Shown here piece by piece: positions 35,269 through 44,777 of a stretch of DNA of 64,000 nucleotides. A model generated the notes under the pieces. That model saw nothing but the letters and a program-made list of their open reading frames with translations. It was not told where the DNA came from and searched no databases. The stretch's first letter is position 1. Every line of letters starts with the position of its first letter. The translations under genes and the position numbers were made by a program. This DNA is from an uncultured Bacteroidales bacterium (GTDB lineage Bacteria; Bacteroidota; Bacteroidia; Bacteroidales; Barnesiellaceae), in assembly GCA_949298955.1 (NCBI GenBank), contig CASFYQ010000001.1, positions 356,890-420,889 of the forward strand. Reading direction: 5' to 3'.

Positions 35269-36069
35269 TCAGATTTCAAGGGTGTCGCCGCAAGCGATAT
35301 AATACATATTGTCCATGCGCCGGGCCAGATAGTCGAATGCCGGCTTTCCCGTGCAGTGACACGTATAAAACAGGGTATCCGCGTATTTGCCGCTCAACTC
35401 GGCGGCTATGTCGTCGAGCAGACTCTCGGGTACCGATTTCCGGGTAACGGGATTGAACAGATGGAAACCGCCCACACACAAGGCAGGGCGATACTTCGTC
35501 GCAACGTCCATAATATTCACGACGCCCGAGTGCCCGCAGCCCATAATCAAGACCACCTTGTTCTCAGCGATAATCAGGTTTTGCTCGTGCCCGAAAGCGT
35601 CCCGCCCCCGTTCATCATAGAGGACACGATTGGCCGGAGAGTAAAATCTATCGCTCCGGCTTTTCACGGTAAACAACTGCAACTCTTCATCGATTACACA
35701 ATCGCCCTCCAACAGCACCAACTGCCTGTGCGACATCAGACTCCAATCGAGTCCTATCGGCACCTTGCAAAACCAGACTTTACTGTAATGGGGGGCAAAA
35801 GCCTCTCTCTGCACATAAACAACGGCCCGGGAATTTATCTCCAGAAACTTTTTCAAGGCTCCCCCGTGGTCTGCGTGCCCGTGAGAAATGACGACCGTAT
35901 CTACCGTTGAAATATCGATACCTCGCTTGGCAGCATTCTCAAACAAGGTATTGTCGGGACCTAAATCGAACAATATCTTGTGCCGGAGAGTCTCTATATA
36001 CAGCGAGAGACCATGTTTTGCCGTTAGCTCCGAATTTGTGGTATTCTCTACCAATGACACGATTCGCAT
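35269..36069 (-). CDS. MBL-fold metallo-hydrolase
   Basis: A 266-residue metallo-beta-lactamase-fold protein, probably cytoplasmic. The metal-binding motif SHGHADHGG (H-x-H-x-D-H) is at about residues 62-70, with further ligands likely in GCGHSGVVN and FYTCHCTGKPA. The layout resembles the group of MBL proteins related to 7,8-dihydropterin-6-methyl-4-(beta-D-ribofuranosyl)-aminobenzene-phosphate synthase, but the substrate is not certain. It follows the redoxin gene by 4 nt and is probably cotranscribed from promoter cassette copy B. Confidence 0.88.
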   Translation of the reverse strand: MRIVSLVENTTNSELTAKHGLSLYIETLRHKILFDLGPDNTLFENAAKRGIDISTVDTVVISHGHADHGGALKKFLEINSRAVVYVQREAFAPHYSKVWFCKVPIGLDWSLMSHRQLVLLEGDCVIDEELQLFTVKSRSDRFYSPANRVLYDERGRDAFGHEQNLIIAENKVVLIMGCGHSGVVNIMDVATKYRPALCVGGFHLFNPVTRKSVPESLLDDIAAELSGKYADTLFYTCHCTGKPAFDYLARRMDNMYYIACGDTLEI

Positions 36070-36073
36070 ACAC

Positions 36074-37246
36074 TTATATTTTCTTTTTCGCCAAACTGTC
36101 CGACCTGGCCGAAACCGAATCGCGCCGCACCCGGTAGGGCAACAGATTTTTCAACTTGTTCTCGACTTGTCCGATGGTAAGGTTGCGCGAGTTCATCGAC
36201 CCGTCGGGGTTGATGAGTACAAACGCGGGCACCGAAGCCAAGGCATAGCGCGACTCCACCTCCTCGGGCTCGGCAGCTATGCACTGATGTGCCGGCAAAT
36301 TGAGGCTACGCACTTGCTCGCGCCACTGCTCCGCATCGGCATCGAGCGATATGAAAAGGAAGGTTGCCCCCCGATAGCCATACTCCTTGTAGAGCTGTCC
36401 CAACCGCACCATGGCCCGAATCGAGGGGACACTGCCCGACTGCCAAAAGCCTATGACCACATAACGGGCATAGCCCACATACCCCGACAGGGCTGTGCTC
36501 CGTCCCCACAGGTCGACGAGCGGGACATCGGCATAGGGACTGCCCGGTTCTATCTTGTCGGCATTGCGCAAGCGCTGGGCTATCTCCAACAACACCGGCA
36601 CACTTTTATTGCGGCTACCCAACTCTGACAACAACTGCGTCAACTGGCTTTCGCTAAACCGACTCTGCATCGACTCGATCAGCCAAAGCGAAGCCGGCGA
36701 ATTGCGGTTCTTGCGAATGAAACGATAGGCTAAATCCACCTCCTCGTCATCGAGACGGCCATACTGCCGATACATCGACGACTCGAGAGCGGCATTCATC
36801 TGACTGTCGGCAACCAGTTCGAGATAGTTTTTGTGCAAAGCCTCGCGTAGAGAATCGAGCCGATGCACCTCAGTCTTGTAGTTCTCGAAGGCTCCATTCT
36901 GCCCGGTACCCACAACCGTCGAGCAGAGGGTGTCGAGCGTGGCGGTCAGCGCTCCGTTTTCAAGCACGAAAAGCACAGGCACGGCCAATGAATCGAGCGA
37001 ACGGTTGAAGCGCAGATAGGCCATGATGGGAACCTCCTGCTCGCCCTTGAAGACGAAATGACCGCCATCGACAATGGCACTGTCGAGGTTGACCAGTTCG
37101 TCGCCGTTACTATGAGAGAGATAGACGATGTTGCCATCGGCATCGGTGTTGTTCACATGTCCGTCGATTACATACGAGGTCTCGCCGCCGCTCTGGCAGC
37201 CCACACACAACAATAACGGCAGTATCCAATAACAGGCTCGGTTCAT
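36074..37246 (-). CDS. Thioredoxin-like lipoprotein with both active-site cysteines replaced
   Basis: A 390-residue lipoprotein (lipobox LLCVGC, Cys17) on the periplasmic side. It has an N-terminal beta-rich DUF4369-like domain (SYVIDGHVNNTDADGNIVYLSH), a helical middle and a C-terminal thioredoxin-like domain (about 240-390). Where TlpA/ResA proteins have FWASWCGPC, this one reads FWQSGSVPS, so Cys-x-x-Cys is Ser272-x-x-Ser275 and classic disulfide chemistry is impossible. The frame is open 72 nt farther upstream into the promoter cassette, whose -7 box is at 37267-37274, ruling that start out. It precedes the MBL gene. Confidence 0.85.
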   Translation of the reverse strand: MNRACYWILPLLLCVGCQSGGETSYVIDGHVNNTDADGNIVYLSHSNGDELVNLDSAIVDGGHFVFKGEQEVPIMAYLRFNRSLDSLAVPVLFVLENGALTATLDTLCSTVVGTGQNGAFENYKTEVHRLDSLREALHKNYLELVADSQMNAALESSMYRQYGRLDDEEVDLAYRFIRKNRNSPASLWLIESMQSRFSESQLTQLLSELGSRNKSVPVLLEIAQRLRNADKIEPGSPYADVPLVDLWGRSTALSGYVGYARYVVIGFWQSGSVPSIRAMVRLGQLYKEYGYRGATFLFISLDADAEQWREQVRSLNLPAHQCIAAEPEEVESRYALASVPAFVLINPDGSMNSRNLTIGQVENKLKNLLPYRVRRDSVSARSDSLAKKKI

Positions 37247-37264
37247 ATATTTCTGATTCTTCTC

Positions 37265-37360
37265 TCTGCAAAGATAGGAAAAGGTGAGCGCAGAGGCAAA
37301 AGAAAACATTGTTTTCAAATTTGGCTATGCCGAGCCGATTTCTATCTTCTATAAAGACAG
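37265..37360 (-). promoter_or_regulatory. Dispersed promoter cassette, copy B (drives the redoxin-MBL pair)
   Basis: Minus-strand order: CGGCTCGGC block, hairpin GAAAAC-AAT-GTTTTC, -33 TTTG (37295-37298), 20-nt spacer, -7 TATCTTTG (37267-37274). Homologous to copies A and C. Confidence 0.85.
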
Positions 37361-37469
37361 GGAAAGGAGTGTGCGGAAAGTCGAACTTACCTGAACTTTT
37401 TGCCAAGCCGACACCTATTTCACGGCCACTTTATTCCCGTCATCTCGCCATGAGGTTCTTTCGACCGTC

Positions 37470-37512
37470 TCAAAAACGGCGAGGGGGCACCCCTTTTCCA
37501 GGCTACCCCCTC
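37470..37512 (-). terminator. Terminator of the glucomannan PUL
   Basis: GAGGGGG / CCCCCTC stem with an 18-nt loop; on the minus strand it is followed by GCCGTTTTTGAG. It lies 24 nt past the last gene. Confidence 0.7.
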
Positions 37513-37535
37513 GACAACACTATCGTCCCCTCTGT

Positions 37536-39467
37536 CTATGGTTCTATCTTTATCTCGAACGGCGTCGCCGGCAACCCGGCTGAGTTATAGAGATTGGCAT
37601 CGTCGGGATTGTCGCCCCAGGCATAACGCACCGATACCGGATTCTCTATATCGTGGCACGAGAGTACCACTCGGTCTTTCCCGACCACCTTGGCCTGAAC
37701 CCAATGGTACACGCCATCGCTTCCGGCTACGGCAAAACTCATCAGATAACCGTATTTGTCTTTCACCACAAGACCATCGACCACGTGGTCAAACTGCATG
37801 ATTACCTTGTCCTCGACCCGGCGGGCGCTCTTGACCATGGGACTCTCGCAAGAAAGGCCGGTCTGCCCATAATCCTTACAAAGAGCATGCAAAGCCAGTC
37901 GAAGGCCCACATCTTGCTTGTTCTTCGGGTGAATATCGTCGGCTTCGCCGATGTCGATAATCACGGCCTGTCCGGTATGAGGTAGCGCAAGAGTCTGCGT
38001 CTGTGCCGCCCGCACCTGAGCCCACAGGCTCTCGCCCGGCTCGGCTACGGGTTCCATGTAGTTGGCCAACTGCACCCAATAGAAGGGGAACTCGCACCCC
38101 CACTTTGCCCGCCAGTCGTTAATCATCGCCGGGAACAAATCGAAATATTCGGCTGCCCGGTTTGTGTTATTCTCGCCCTGATACCAGATAACGCCCCGTA
38201 TGCCCAATCCTACCAGCGGATTGACCATCGCATTGTAGAGCATCGAGGGATAGGCATTGGGCCCGAACTCGACAAAATCGAAATCGGTATTGGCGGCCGA
38301 TACCCGGTATCGCCAAGGGCCGGCCAACGGTATGGTCTTGTCGCCCACTTTCAAATAAATCTCTCCGGCCGGGCCGTACAAGCCGCCACCGCCCCGATAG
38401 TCCGAAATCTTTATCGTAATCTCGTTCTGCGCTTTCAGCACTCCGGCCGGCACGCTGTACAGCCGGCGCACATCGTAGCCTACGGTCTCGCCCACCTTGT
38501 GCCCGTTAATCCAGGTAATGTCATCGTCGTCAATAACGTGCAGGCTCAACACAGCCTCTTTACCCACACACTCGGCAGGCAAGGAGAATGTGCGGGTTTG
38601 CCACACCACGCCATCGAGCGAAACGAGTTCGTCGTTCGACCACAAGCCCGGCACCGCAATCTCCTTCCAACCGGTCTTGGGATACGAAGGGCTGTACCAT
38701 TGCTCGGGTATACCCGGCTCGGCCTGCATCGACTCGATGAACCGGGCCCGGTTTTCATCGCTACGACGCACATACTCCTCGAAATGCGGCGAACGCATGC
38801 GCTCCTGCAACCGCTTGTATTTGGGGAAGCGGTCGATGGCCTCCATGCTCATCCAGCACTCTATGTCGGTGCCTCCCCACGAGGTGTTGACAAAGCCCAC
38901 GGGAATGCCCAACCTGCGATGCAACTCCCGGGCAAAGAAATAGCCCACGGCCGAGAAATCGCCGGCGCTCTGCGCCGAGCACACTTGCCACTCGCCTTCT
39001 ACATCGTCGAGCGGAAAATGCGACATGACCTGCCTCACATTGAAAGAGCGCACACCGGGATAGTTGTCGGCATCGGCAATCTCGGATGCGGCATCCCGGG
39101 CCGTCTGCAACCGGAACTCCATATTGGACTGTCCGCTGCATATCCACACCTCACCCAGCAACACGTCGGTAAAGGTAATCACCTCGTCCTTTCCCTTCAC
39201 GGTCAAGGTATAGGGACCACCGGCTTCCATCGCCGGCAAGACAATGCACCACTTGCCCGAGGCATCGGCCCGCGCACTCTTTTTCCGGCCGTTCAGTTCG
39301 ACCGTGATTTTCTCTTTGGGTACTGCATCGCCCCATAACCGTATTTCGGCATCGCGTTGCAGCACCATGTGGTCGCCAAAGATATGCGGCATCGAAACTG
39401 CCCCGATACCCGTCGGGAAGAAACTGCATACCCCCATCAAGAGCCAGGTAAAAAAATATCGTTTCAT
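37536..39467 (-). CDS. SGNH-hydrolase carbohydrate esterase (sialate O-acetylesterase family)
   Basis: A 643-residue exported esterase with a signal peptide (cleaved near residue 23). The SGNH block EVWICSGQSNMEF (Ser nucleophile, about residue 102), and the late D-x-x-H in DDIHPKNKQDVGLRLALHAL give the catalytic residues. A beta-sandwich insert (about 260-380) is typical of the sialate O-acetylesterase/DUF303 group. In PULs such enzymes usually remove acetyl groups from hemicelluloses; acetylated mannan is a plausible substrate here. Last gene of the PUL, followed by a GC-rich hairpin. Confidence 0.88.
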   Translation of the reverse strand: MKRYFFTWLLMGVCSFFPTGIGAVSMPHIFGDHMVLQRDAEIRLWGDAVPKEKITVELNGRKKSARADASGKWCIVLPAMEAGGPYTLTVKGKDEVITFTDVLLGEVWICSGQSNMEFRLQTARDAASEIADADNYPGVRSFNVRQVMSHFPLDDVEGEWQVCSAQSAGDFSAVGYFFARELHRRLGIPVGFVNTSWGGTDIECWMSMEAIDRFPKYKRLQERMRSPHFEEYVRRSDENRARFIESMQAEPGIPEQWYSPSYPKTGWKEIAVPGLWSNDELVSLDGVVWQTRTFSLPAECVGKEAVLSLHVIDDDDITWINGHKVGETVGYDVRRLYSVPAGVLKAQNEITIKISDYRGGGGLYGPAGEIYLKVGDKTIPLAGPWRYRVSAANTDFDFVEFGPNAYPSMLYNAMVNPLVGLGIRGVIWYQGENNTNRAAEYFDLFPAMINDWRAKWGCEFPFYWVQLANYMEPVAEPGESLWAQVRAAQTQTLALPHTGQAVIIDIGEADDIHPKNKQDVGLRLALHALCKDYGQTGLSCESPMVKSARRVEDKVIMQFDHVVDGLVVKDKYGYLMSFAVAGSDGVYHWVQAKVVGKDRVVLSCHDIENPVSVRYAWGDNPDDANLYNSAGLPATPFEIKIEP

Positions 39468-39477
39468 ACAACCGAAT

Positions 39478-42141
39478 TTATAGATGATTTACCGATTTCA
39501 ACGTCAGTCGGTGACTCCCGGGCGATAAGAGCGTAGCGTCACCCTCGTACGACACATTGCCGCCCAGCGGCGAGAAAGTAGCCGTAACCCCTTGGGGCAA
39601 ATCGATACAACAATCGATATTCCCCTGATTATCGCGCTTCCACGAGAAAGAGATGAGACCGTAGGGCGACTCGTGTGCCACATCGAGACTCTCCAAATCG
39701 TCGGGGAAATAGGGCTGCAACAGCAGGTGTTCGAAAGCCGGTCGGGCCTCGTCGATACGCAATCCGCCCAAGGTTTTGTAAAGCCAGGCGCCTATTTCAC
39801 CAAACATAATGTGATTCAACGAATTATCGATAACGACATCGGTACGCCAGTTTTCGTGCAACGTAGTCGCTCCGTTCTTAATCCAATATCCCCACGAGGG
39901 ATAGGTCGTTTGTGTAGCCACCCGATAGGCCGTCTCGGGATAACCGTTGTCCGAGAGTGCTCCAAGCAAGGCTTTGCTACCCAGCAATCCCACATCGAGG
40001 TGACACGAATCGGCCACCACCCGACGGTTCAACTGCTCGGCCACCTTGGCGCGGCACTCGTCGGGCACGACATTCCAGTAAAGCGGCATAGCCAACTCGG
40101 TCTGCGTGCCCGAGGCATAAATGCCCCGCTCACGGTCGAGGAAGCGGTCGTTGATGGCTTTTCTTATTTCGCCAGCCAGCGTTTCGTAACGGACGGCATC
40201 ATCGGCATAACCGAGCAAGGCAGCCGTCTTTGCCAGAATAGAGGCGTCGACATAATAGTAAATCGAAGTCGTCAAAGTCACATCACTCTTGCTTCGGACC
40301 GGAATCCAGTCGCCAAGCCCCCAATCGGTAAGATTGCCTTTTGCCACAGAGCCGATGTAAGCGAGATATTTCACGACCGAGGGATACATACGACGCAAAA
40401 GTGTATCATCGCCGTAGAAACGGTAGATTTCCCAGGGGATAATAATCGAGGCGCTGGTCCAGTCGACCCCGTTGGCCCAATCGAAACCCCATACCGAGGT
40501 GGGCACGATACAAGGGTAGACCCCATTGGACCGCTGCCCGTCGATAAAGTCGGCCAACCATTTTTCATACACGGTAATCGCATCGTAGTTATAGAGAGCC
40601 GTTTCGATGGCGATATGAGCATCGCCGGTCCACCCGTTCTTTTCCCGCTGCGGACAATCGGTGGGATAGCCGAAAAGATTGGCCAAGTAGGAGTTGTTGG
40701 TTGCCAGCCATATCTTGTTGAGTAAATCGGAAGAGGAAACAAAATGCCCGGCCTCGGGCACATCGCTGTGCATCTTCAAGGCTACCACACTCTTCTCGTC
40801 GAGTGCTACGGGTTCGGACGACGTGACCTCTACATATTGGAACCCCTTGTAATTGAATTTAGGAGTAAAACGGGTTTCACCCTCTTTCAAGACCACGATG
40901 TCGGTTTGAAACGGATCGCTCCCGTCGGTAGGACGATAGTGATAATCGATGTTGGCCAGATTTACCGTACCGTCGGCATTCAACATTTCGCCATGTTTCA
41001 GACGCAAGGTCACACCGGCTTTCCCGGAGACTGTGAGTTCTACGGTTCCTGCCATGTTCTCGGGGAAATGATAGACTACACAGGTATCGTTTATCCGCTC
41101 GAATCGGGAAGCCTCATAACGGGCAGCCACTCTCACGGGAACAGTCATTTGCGACTCTATCCGAGCGGTAGGAGCTGCTATCTCCCGGGCGGGCAACCAC
41201 TGCGACACATCGCAGCCCGGCTGATTCCAATCGGTAATTTCACGCCGGGCATCGTAATGTTCGGCTGTATAGATGCTGTTGAAAATCACGGGGCTGTCGG
41301 TCGTCAGCCAAGTACTGTCGGTTGCGAAAGTCTCGACCCGGCCATCGGCATATTCGATGTGCACCTGTGCCACAAACGACGGACGACCGCGCCAGGCGGC
41401 CCGGTCGAAAAACCAGACAGCCGTAGACTGATGGTTATACCAACCGTTTCCCAGCTGTACTCCCACGACATTCTCGCCCGAGGTCAAAGCCGAGGTAATA
41501 TCGTGCATGACCGACAAGACCCGTTTGTCGAAACGGGTATACATCGGGTCCAGAAAATGGTCTCCCACACGAGTACCGTTCACCGACAGTTCAAACAATC
41601 CGGCCGCAGCGACTATTGCATAGGCGTGTTTCACCTCGCCCTTCACCTCGAAACTCTTCCGATAGTAAGGAGACGGACGATAGTCGATGTCATGTCCGTC
41701 GCTAATCCATCGGGCACTCTCCCACCCCTCGGGCGACAGTATGCCGGTAGTAAACGAGGCTATCGGCGAGTCGACCAGTCGGTCGGAGCCGGCCACTCGA
41801 CAAGCCACTTTCCAATAATACTTAGTCCACGATTGCAGCGAGTCGCCGGTGTACGCGATACGGCGGGTACCGCCCGGCAAATCGGCACTCGTCCAGCAGT
41901 CGGTATCGCCATTGGCCACGGCAGCACTATCGGCTGCCACCCACACCCGACAGAGAGCAATCGAATCGCCCCCGGCCAAAGGCAGCTTCCACGCCAGGCG
42001 AGGCGACCGGGTTTCTACTCCCAGCGGCTCTGTCAGATACTCGCAGGTCAATGCATAGGGAGCCTCGCTCCGCGACTGGCAAGCCGACAAAATGCACCCC
42101 GACAACAAGGCTAAACCGTAACTGAATATTTTGTGAATCAT
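39478..42141 (-). CDS. GH78 alpha-L-rhamnosidase-family lipoprotein
   Basis: An 887-residue enzyme that hydrolyses terminal alpha-L-rhamnose. Lipobox near CILSAC (Cys20), so it is anchored in the envelope. N-terminal Fn3-like domain (PRLAWKLPL), Bac_rhamnosid_N (about 165-340), then the (alpha/alpha)6 catalytic barrel with DCPQREKNGWTGDAHIAIETALYNY (about 508-532) and WGYWIKNGATTLHENW, and a C-terminal beta-domain. The start at 42141 (MIHKIFSYG) gives a clean signal peptide; an upstream ATG would spoil it. Its presence in a mannan-type PUL is odd. Confidence 0.93.
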   Translation of the reverse strand: MIHKIFSYGLALLSGCILSACQSRSEAPYALTCEYLTEPLGVETRSPRLAWKLPLAGGDSIALCRVWVAADSAAVANGDTDCWTSADLPGGTRRIAYTGDSLQSWTKYYWKVACRVAGSDRLVDSPIASFTTGILSPEGWESARWISDGHDIDYRPSPYYRKSFEVKGEVKHAYAIVAAAGLFELSVNGTRVGDHFLDPMYTRFDKRVLSVMHDITSALTSGENVVGVQLGNGWYNHQSTAVWFFDRAAWRGRPSFVAQVHIEYADGRVETFATDSTWLTTDSPVIFNSIYTAEHYDARREITDWNQPGCDVSQWLPAREIAAPTARIESQMTVPVRVAARYEASRFERINDTCVVYHFPENMAGTVELTVSGKAGVTLRLKHGEMLNADGTVNLANIDYHYRPTDGSDPFQTDIVVLKEGETRFTPKFNYKGFQYVEVTSSEPVALDEKSVVALKMHSDVPEAGHFVSSSDLLNKIWLATNNSYLANLFGYPTDCPQREKNGWTGDAHIAIETALYNYDAITVYEKWLADFIDGQRSNGVYPCIVPTSVWGFDWANGVDWTSASIIIPWEIYRFYGDDTLLRRMYPSVVKYLAYIGSVAKGNLTDWGLGDWIPVRSKSDVTLTTSIYYYVDASILAKTAALLGYADDAVRYETLAGEIRKAINDRFLDRERGIYASGTQTELAMPLYWNVVPDECRAKVAEQLNRRVVADSCHLDVGLLGSKALLGALSDNGYPETAYRVATQTTYPSWGYWIKNGATTLHENWRTDVVIDNSLNHIMFGEIGAWLYKTLGGLRIDEARPAFEHLLLQPYFPDDLESLDVAHESPYGLISFSWKRDNQGNIDCCIDLPQGVTATFSPLGGNVSYEGDATLLSPGSHRLTLKSVNHL

Positions 42142-42154
42142 GGTTTTATCGATA

Positions 42155-43576
42155 TTACATGGTTTGTTTTTCGGCAATTTCACGCCGACTTTCCAACTCG
42201 GCAGAAATTTGCGACAAGCGTTTCTCGCTCAACGGATAGTGCGAAATAAACAGAGCTGATATACCGGTAGCAATAGCCGGGAAGATACTCATCATCAAGC
42301 AAATACCGGTCAAAGCCGACTCGGACTGTATAAGGTTTGCCTTAAATCCGAAATAAGAGAGCAGCCACCCGGTCAAAGAGCCGCCCAATGTCCAACCCAA
42401 TTTCTGCGACATCGACGACGATGAGAAGATGAGACCGGTAGCCCGGCGTCCTGTCTTCCACTCCGAGTAGTCCGATATATCGGCATACATCGACCACAGC
42501 AAGGGCGAAACAATACCGGCACAGATGCTGATAATGATTTGCAAGGCCAGGATTCCATACACTCCGTCTTTGGGCAGGAAATAAAAGACGATACTGAAAA
42601 GGGTGGCTCCTACCGTTGCCGACAGGAAAGTGTATTTCTTGCCCAACAACCGGGTGAGCGACGGTACCAGCATGATACCCAAAATATTGGCAGCCTGTCC
42701 CAAAACGAGATAAATGGTTACCAATGTCACCGACGCGCTCATAAAGGTGAACGAAAAGGTCTCGGGGGCCTCGACATAGTACTTGAAATAATAGATGGCC
42801 GACCCGTCGCGCAACGAGTTGAACCCGATGACCATGATACCGGCCACGAGCAGAATCCACCACGGCTTATTCGTGGCCAAATCTTTCATATCGTCTTTGA
42901 GAGAGATTTTCTCATTCTTGATAGGTTTCACCCGCTCTTTGGTCCATGCAAAAGTGAGGAAGAACATGATAGCCGCCAAGATTGCAAAGACAACAGCCGC
43001 CATCTGCCAACCGAAAGTTTGCGATGGAACTCCGTCGACGAGTTTCATCTTGCTGAAAAGATCGACCAATGGCTCTATCAGGAAGAGAGAGAGAATGCTG
43101 CCTCCAAATGCAAAAGTCATTCTATAAGACGACAGTGAGGTGCGGGTTTGAGGGTCGGACGACATCACGCCCAGCAGCGAAGCATACGGCACATTGACAA
43201 ACGAATAGACCATCATCATGAGCGTATAAGTGACATAGGCATATACGATTTTGCCGATTTCGCTCTCACCGCCCCAAGCCGAGAATGTCAAAATACCGCA
43301 CAGCCCGAAAGGAATCGTGCCCCACAACAGATAGGGACGGAATTTGCCGAAACGGGAATGTGTGCGGTCGCCCAAAATGCCGATAAAGGGGTCGAGAAAC
43401 GTATCCCAGATGCGGGTAATCAGAATCATCGTACCGACTACGGCTGCCGAGATTCCCACCACATCGGTATAGAAGAAAAGCAGGTACATGGTGAAGAGCT
43501 TCCAAAACATGGAAGAGGCGGCATCACCGAGGCCGTATCCTATTTTTTCTTTCAGTCTTACACGTTCCATAGCCAT
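42155..43576 (-). CDS. GPH-family sugar:cation symporter (MFS)
   Basis: A 473-residue inner-membrane transporter with 12 helices. The block YGLGDAASSMFWKLFTMYLLFFYTDVVGISAA, the motif RIWDTFLDPFIGILGDRTHSRFGKFRPYLLW and the loop ISDYSEWKTGRRATGLIFSSSS are hallmarks of the MelB/GPH family, which brings in di- and oligosaccharides with Na+ or H+. It sits between GH130 and GH78, as in Bacteroides mannan operons where the transporter carries mannosyl-glucose or mannobiose into the cytoplasm. GH130 ends 2 nt after the start side of this gene. Confidence 0.93.
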   Translation of the reverse strand: MAMERVRLKEKIGYGLGDAASSMFWKLFTMYLLFFYTDVVGISAAVVGTMILITRIWDTFLDPFIGILGDRTHSRFGKFRPYLLWGTIPFGLCGILTFSAWGGESEIGKIVYAYVTYTLMMMVYSFVNVPYASLLGVMSSDPQTRTSLSSYRMTFAFGGSILSLFLIEPLVDLFSKMKLVDGVPSQTFGWQMAAVVFAILAAIMFFLTFAWTKERVKPIKNEKISLKDDMKDLATNKPWWILLVAGIMVIGFNSLRDGSAIYYFKYYVEAPETFSFTFMSASVTLVTIYLVLGQAANILGIMLVPSLTRLLGKKYTFLSATVGATLFSIVFYFLPKDGVYGILALQIIISICAGIVSPLLWSMYADISDYSEWKTGRRATGLIFSSSSMSQKLGWTLGGSLTGWLLSYFGFKANLIQSESALTGICLMMSIFPAIATGISALFISHYPLSEKRLSQISAELESRREIAEKQTM

Positions 43577-43578
43577 TC

Positions 43579-44748
43579 TTATTTCAAAATTTTCTTATTA
43601 TGGTCTACCATCGCAATAATGGTTCGAACCGATTCTATCGAGCGCAAACCGTCGGCCGGAGCGTGCAGACAGTAATCGACCAGACGCTCTACGGTCGATT
43701 CGGCCACGTGCATGCGGGTATCGGACGAGGCATAATAAATATATACCTTCCCGTCTTCATCGGCAATCCAACCGTTGGAAAACAGCACGTTCGACACATC
43801 GCCCACCCGCTCTTCGTCGACAGGTGCCATAAAATATCCGGCCGGTTCGGCAATGACCCGAGTGGGATCTTCGAGCGAGGTCATATACAGATAGAGCACG
43901 TAGCGCAATCCGGCGGCACAACAACGCACACCATGAGCCAGGTGCAACCAGCCTTTTGCGGTCTTAATGGGATGCGGCCCCTCGCCGTTCTTCACCTCCT
44001 TGATGGTGTGATATTCGCGCTTGTTGATGATAATCTCGTCGTGTATTTCGGCCCGGCAAATGTCATCGACCAATGCCCAACCTATACCGCCGCCGTTGCC
44101 GGTATCGATAAACCCATCTTGCGGACGAGTGTAAAGAGCATACTTGCCGTTTACAAACTCGGGGTGCAAAACCACGTTACGTTGCTGGCTACCGGTTTTC
44201 AGGTCGGGAAGCCGCTCCCAGGTTTTCAAATCCTTCGTTCGGGCGATTCCGGCCGAAGCTACCGCCGCCGACAAATCACCGTGGCCGGCATTGGGGTCTT
44301 TGCGCTCGGCGCAGAAGATACCGTAAATCCAGCCATCTTCATGTGCCGTGAGACGCATATCGTACATATTGGTATCGGGAATATCGGTCTCGGGCATCAG
44401 GATAGGATAATCCCAAAAACGGAACCCGTCAACAGGGCTGTCGCTCTCGGCCACAGCAAAAAACGACTTGCGATCGTTGCCTTCGACCCGTACCACCAAA
44501 TAGTATTTGCCGTTCAACTTGATGGCACCCGAATTCATCGTCGCATTGATACCGATACGCTCCTCCATGTAAGGGTTGGTCTTCTCGTCGAAATCATACC
44601 GCCAAATCAAAGGGGCATGCTCGGCCGTCAATACAGGGTGCTTATATCGAACGTACACACCATTGCTTTTATTACATTTCTCGTTTTTTCTCGCCAAAAG
44701 AGCTTCGTGTTCTTTTGTCAGATTTTCCAATTCTTGTAACATAATCAT
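43579..44748 (-). CDS. GH130 mannosylglucose phosphorylase-like enzyme
   Basis: A 389-residue cytoplasmic phosphorylase (no signal peptide). The blocks [72 protein letters not shown] (with the acid Asp), [38 protein letters not shown] and [28 protein letters not shown] closely follow GH130 subfamily 1 enzymes, which split 4-O-beta-D-mannosyl-D-glucose with phosphate into mannose-1-phosphate and glucose. Neighbouring a sugar symporter, it saves one ATP per disaccharide. No epimerase gene accompanies it, unlike in B. fragilis. Confidence 0.93.
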   Translation of the reverse strand: MIMLQELENLTKEHEALLARKNEKCNKSNGVYVRYKHPVLTAEHAPLIWRYDFDEKTNPYMEERIGINATMNSGAIKLNGKYYLVVRVEGNDRKSFFAVAESDSPVDGFRFWDYPILMPETDIPDTNMYDMRLTAHEDGWIYGIFCAERKDPNAGHGDLSAAVASAGIARTKDLKTWERLPDLKTGSQQRNVVLHPEFVNGKYALYTRPQDGFIDTGNGGGIGWALVDDICRAEIHDEIIINKREYHTIKEVKNGEGPHPIKTAKGWLHLAHGVRCCAAGLRYVLYLYMTSLEDPTRVIAEPAGYFMAPVDEERVGDVSNVLFSNGWIADEDGKVYIYYASSDTRMHVAESTVERLVDYCLHAPADGLRSIESVRTIIAMVDHNKKILK

Positions 44749-44777
44749 ATAATACCTTTAATAAATTATTTTCGTGT

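Noticed and set aside
43611..43640. GGTTCGAACC resembling a tRNA T-arm
   Set aside because: Inside the GH130 coding region, with no acceptor, D or anticodon stems around it.
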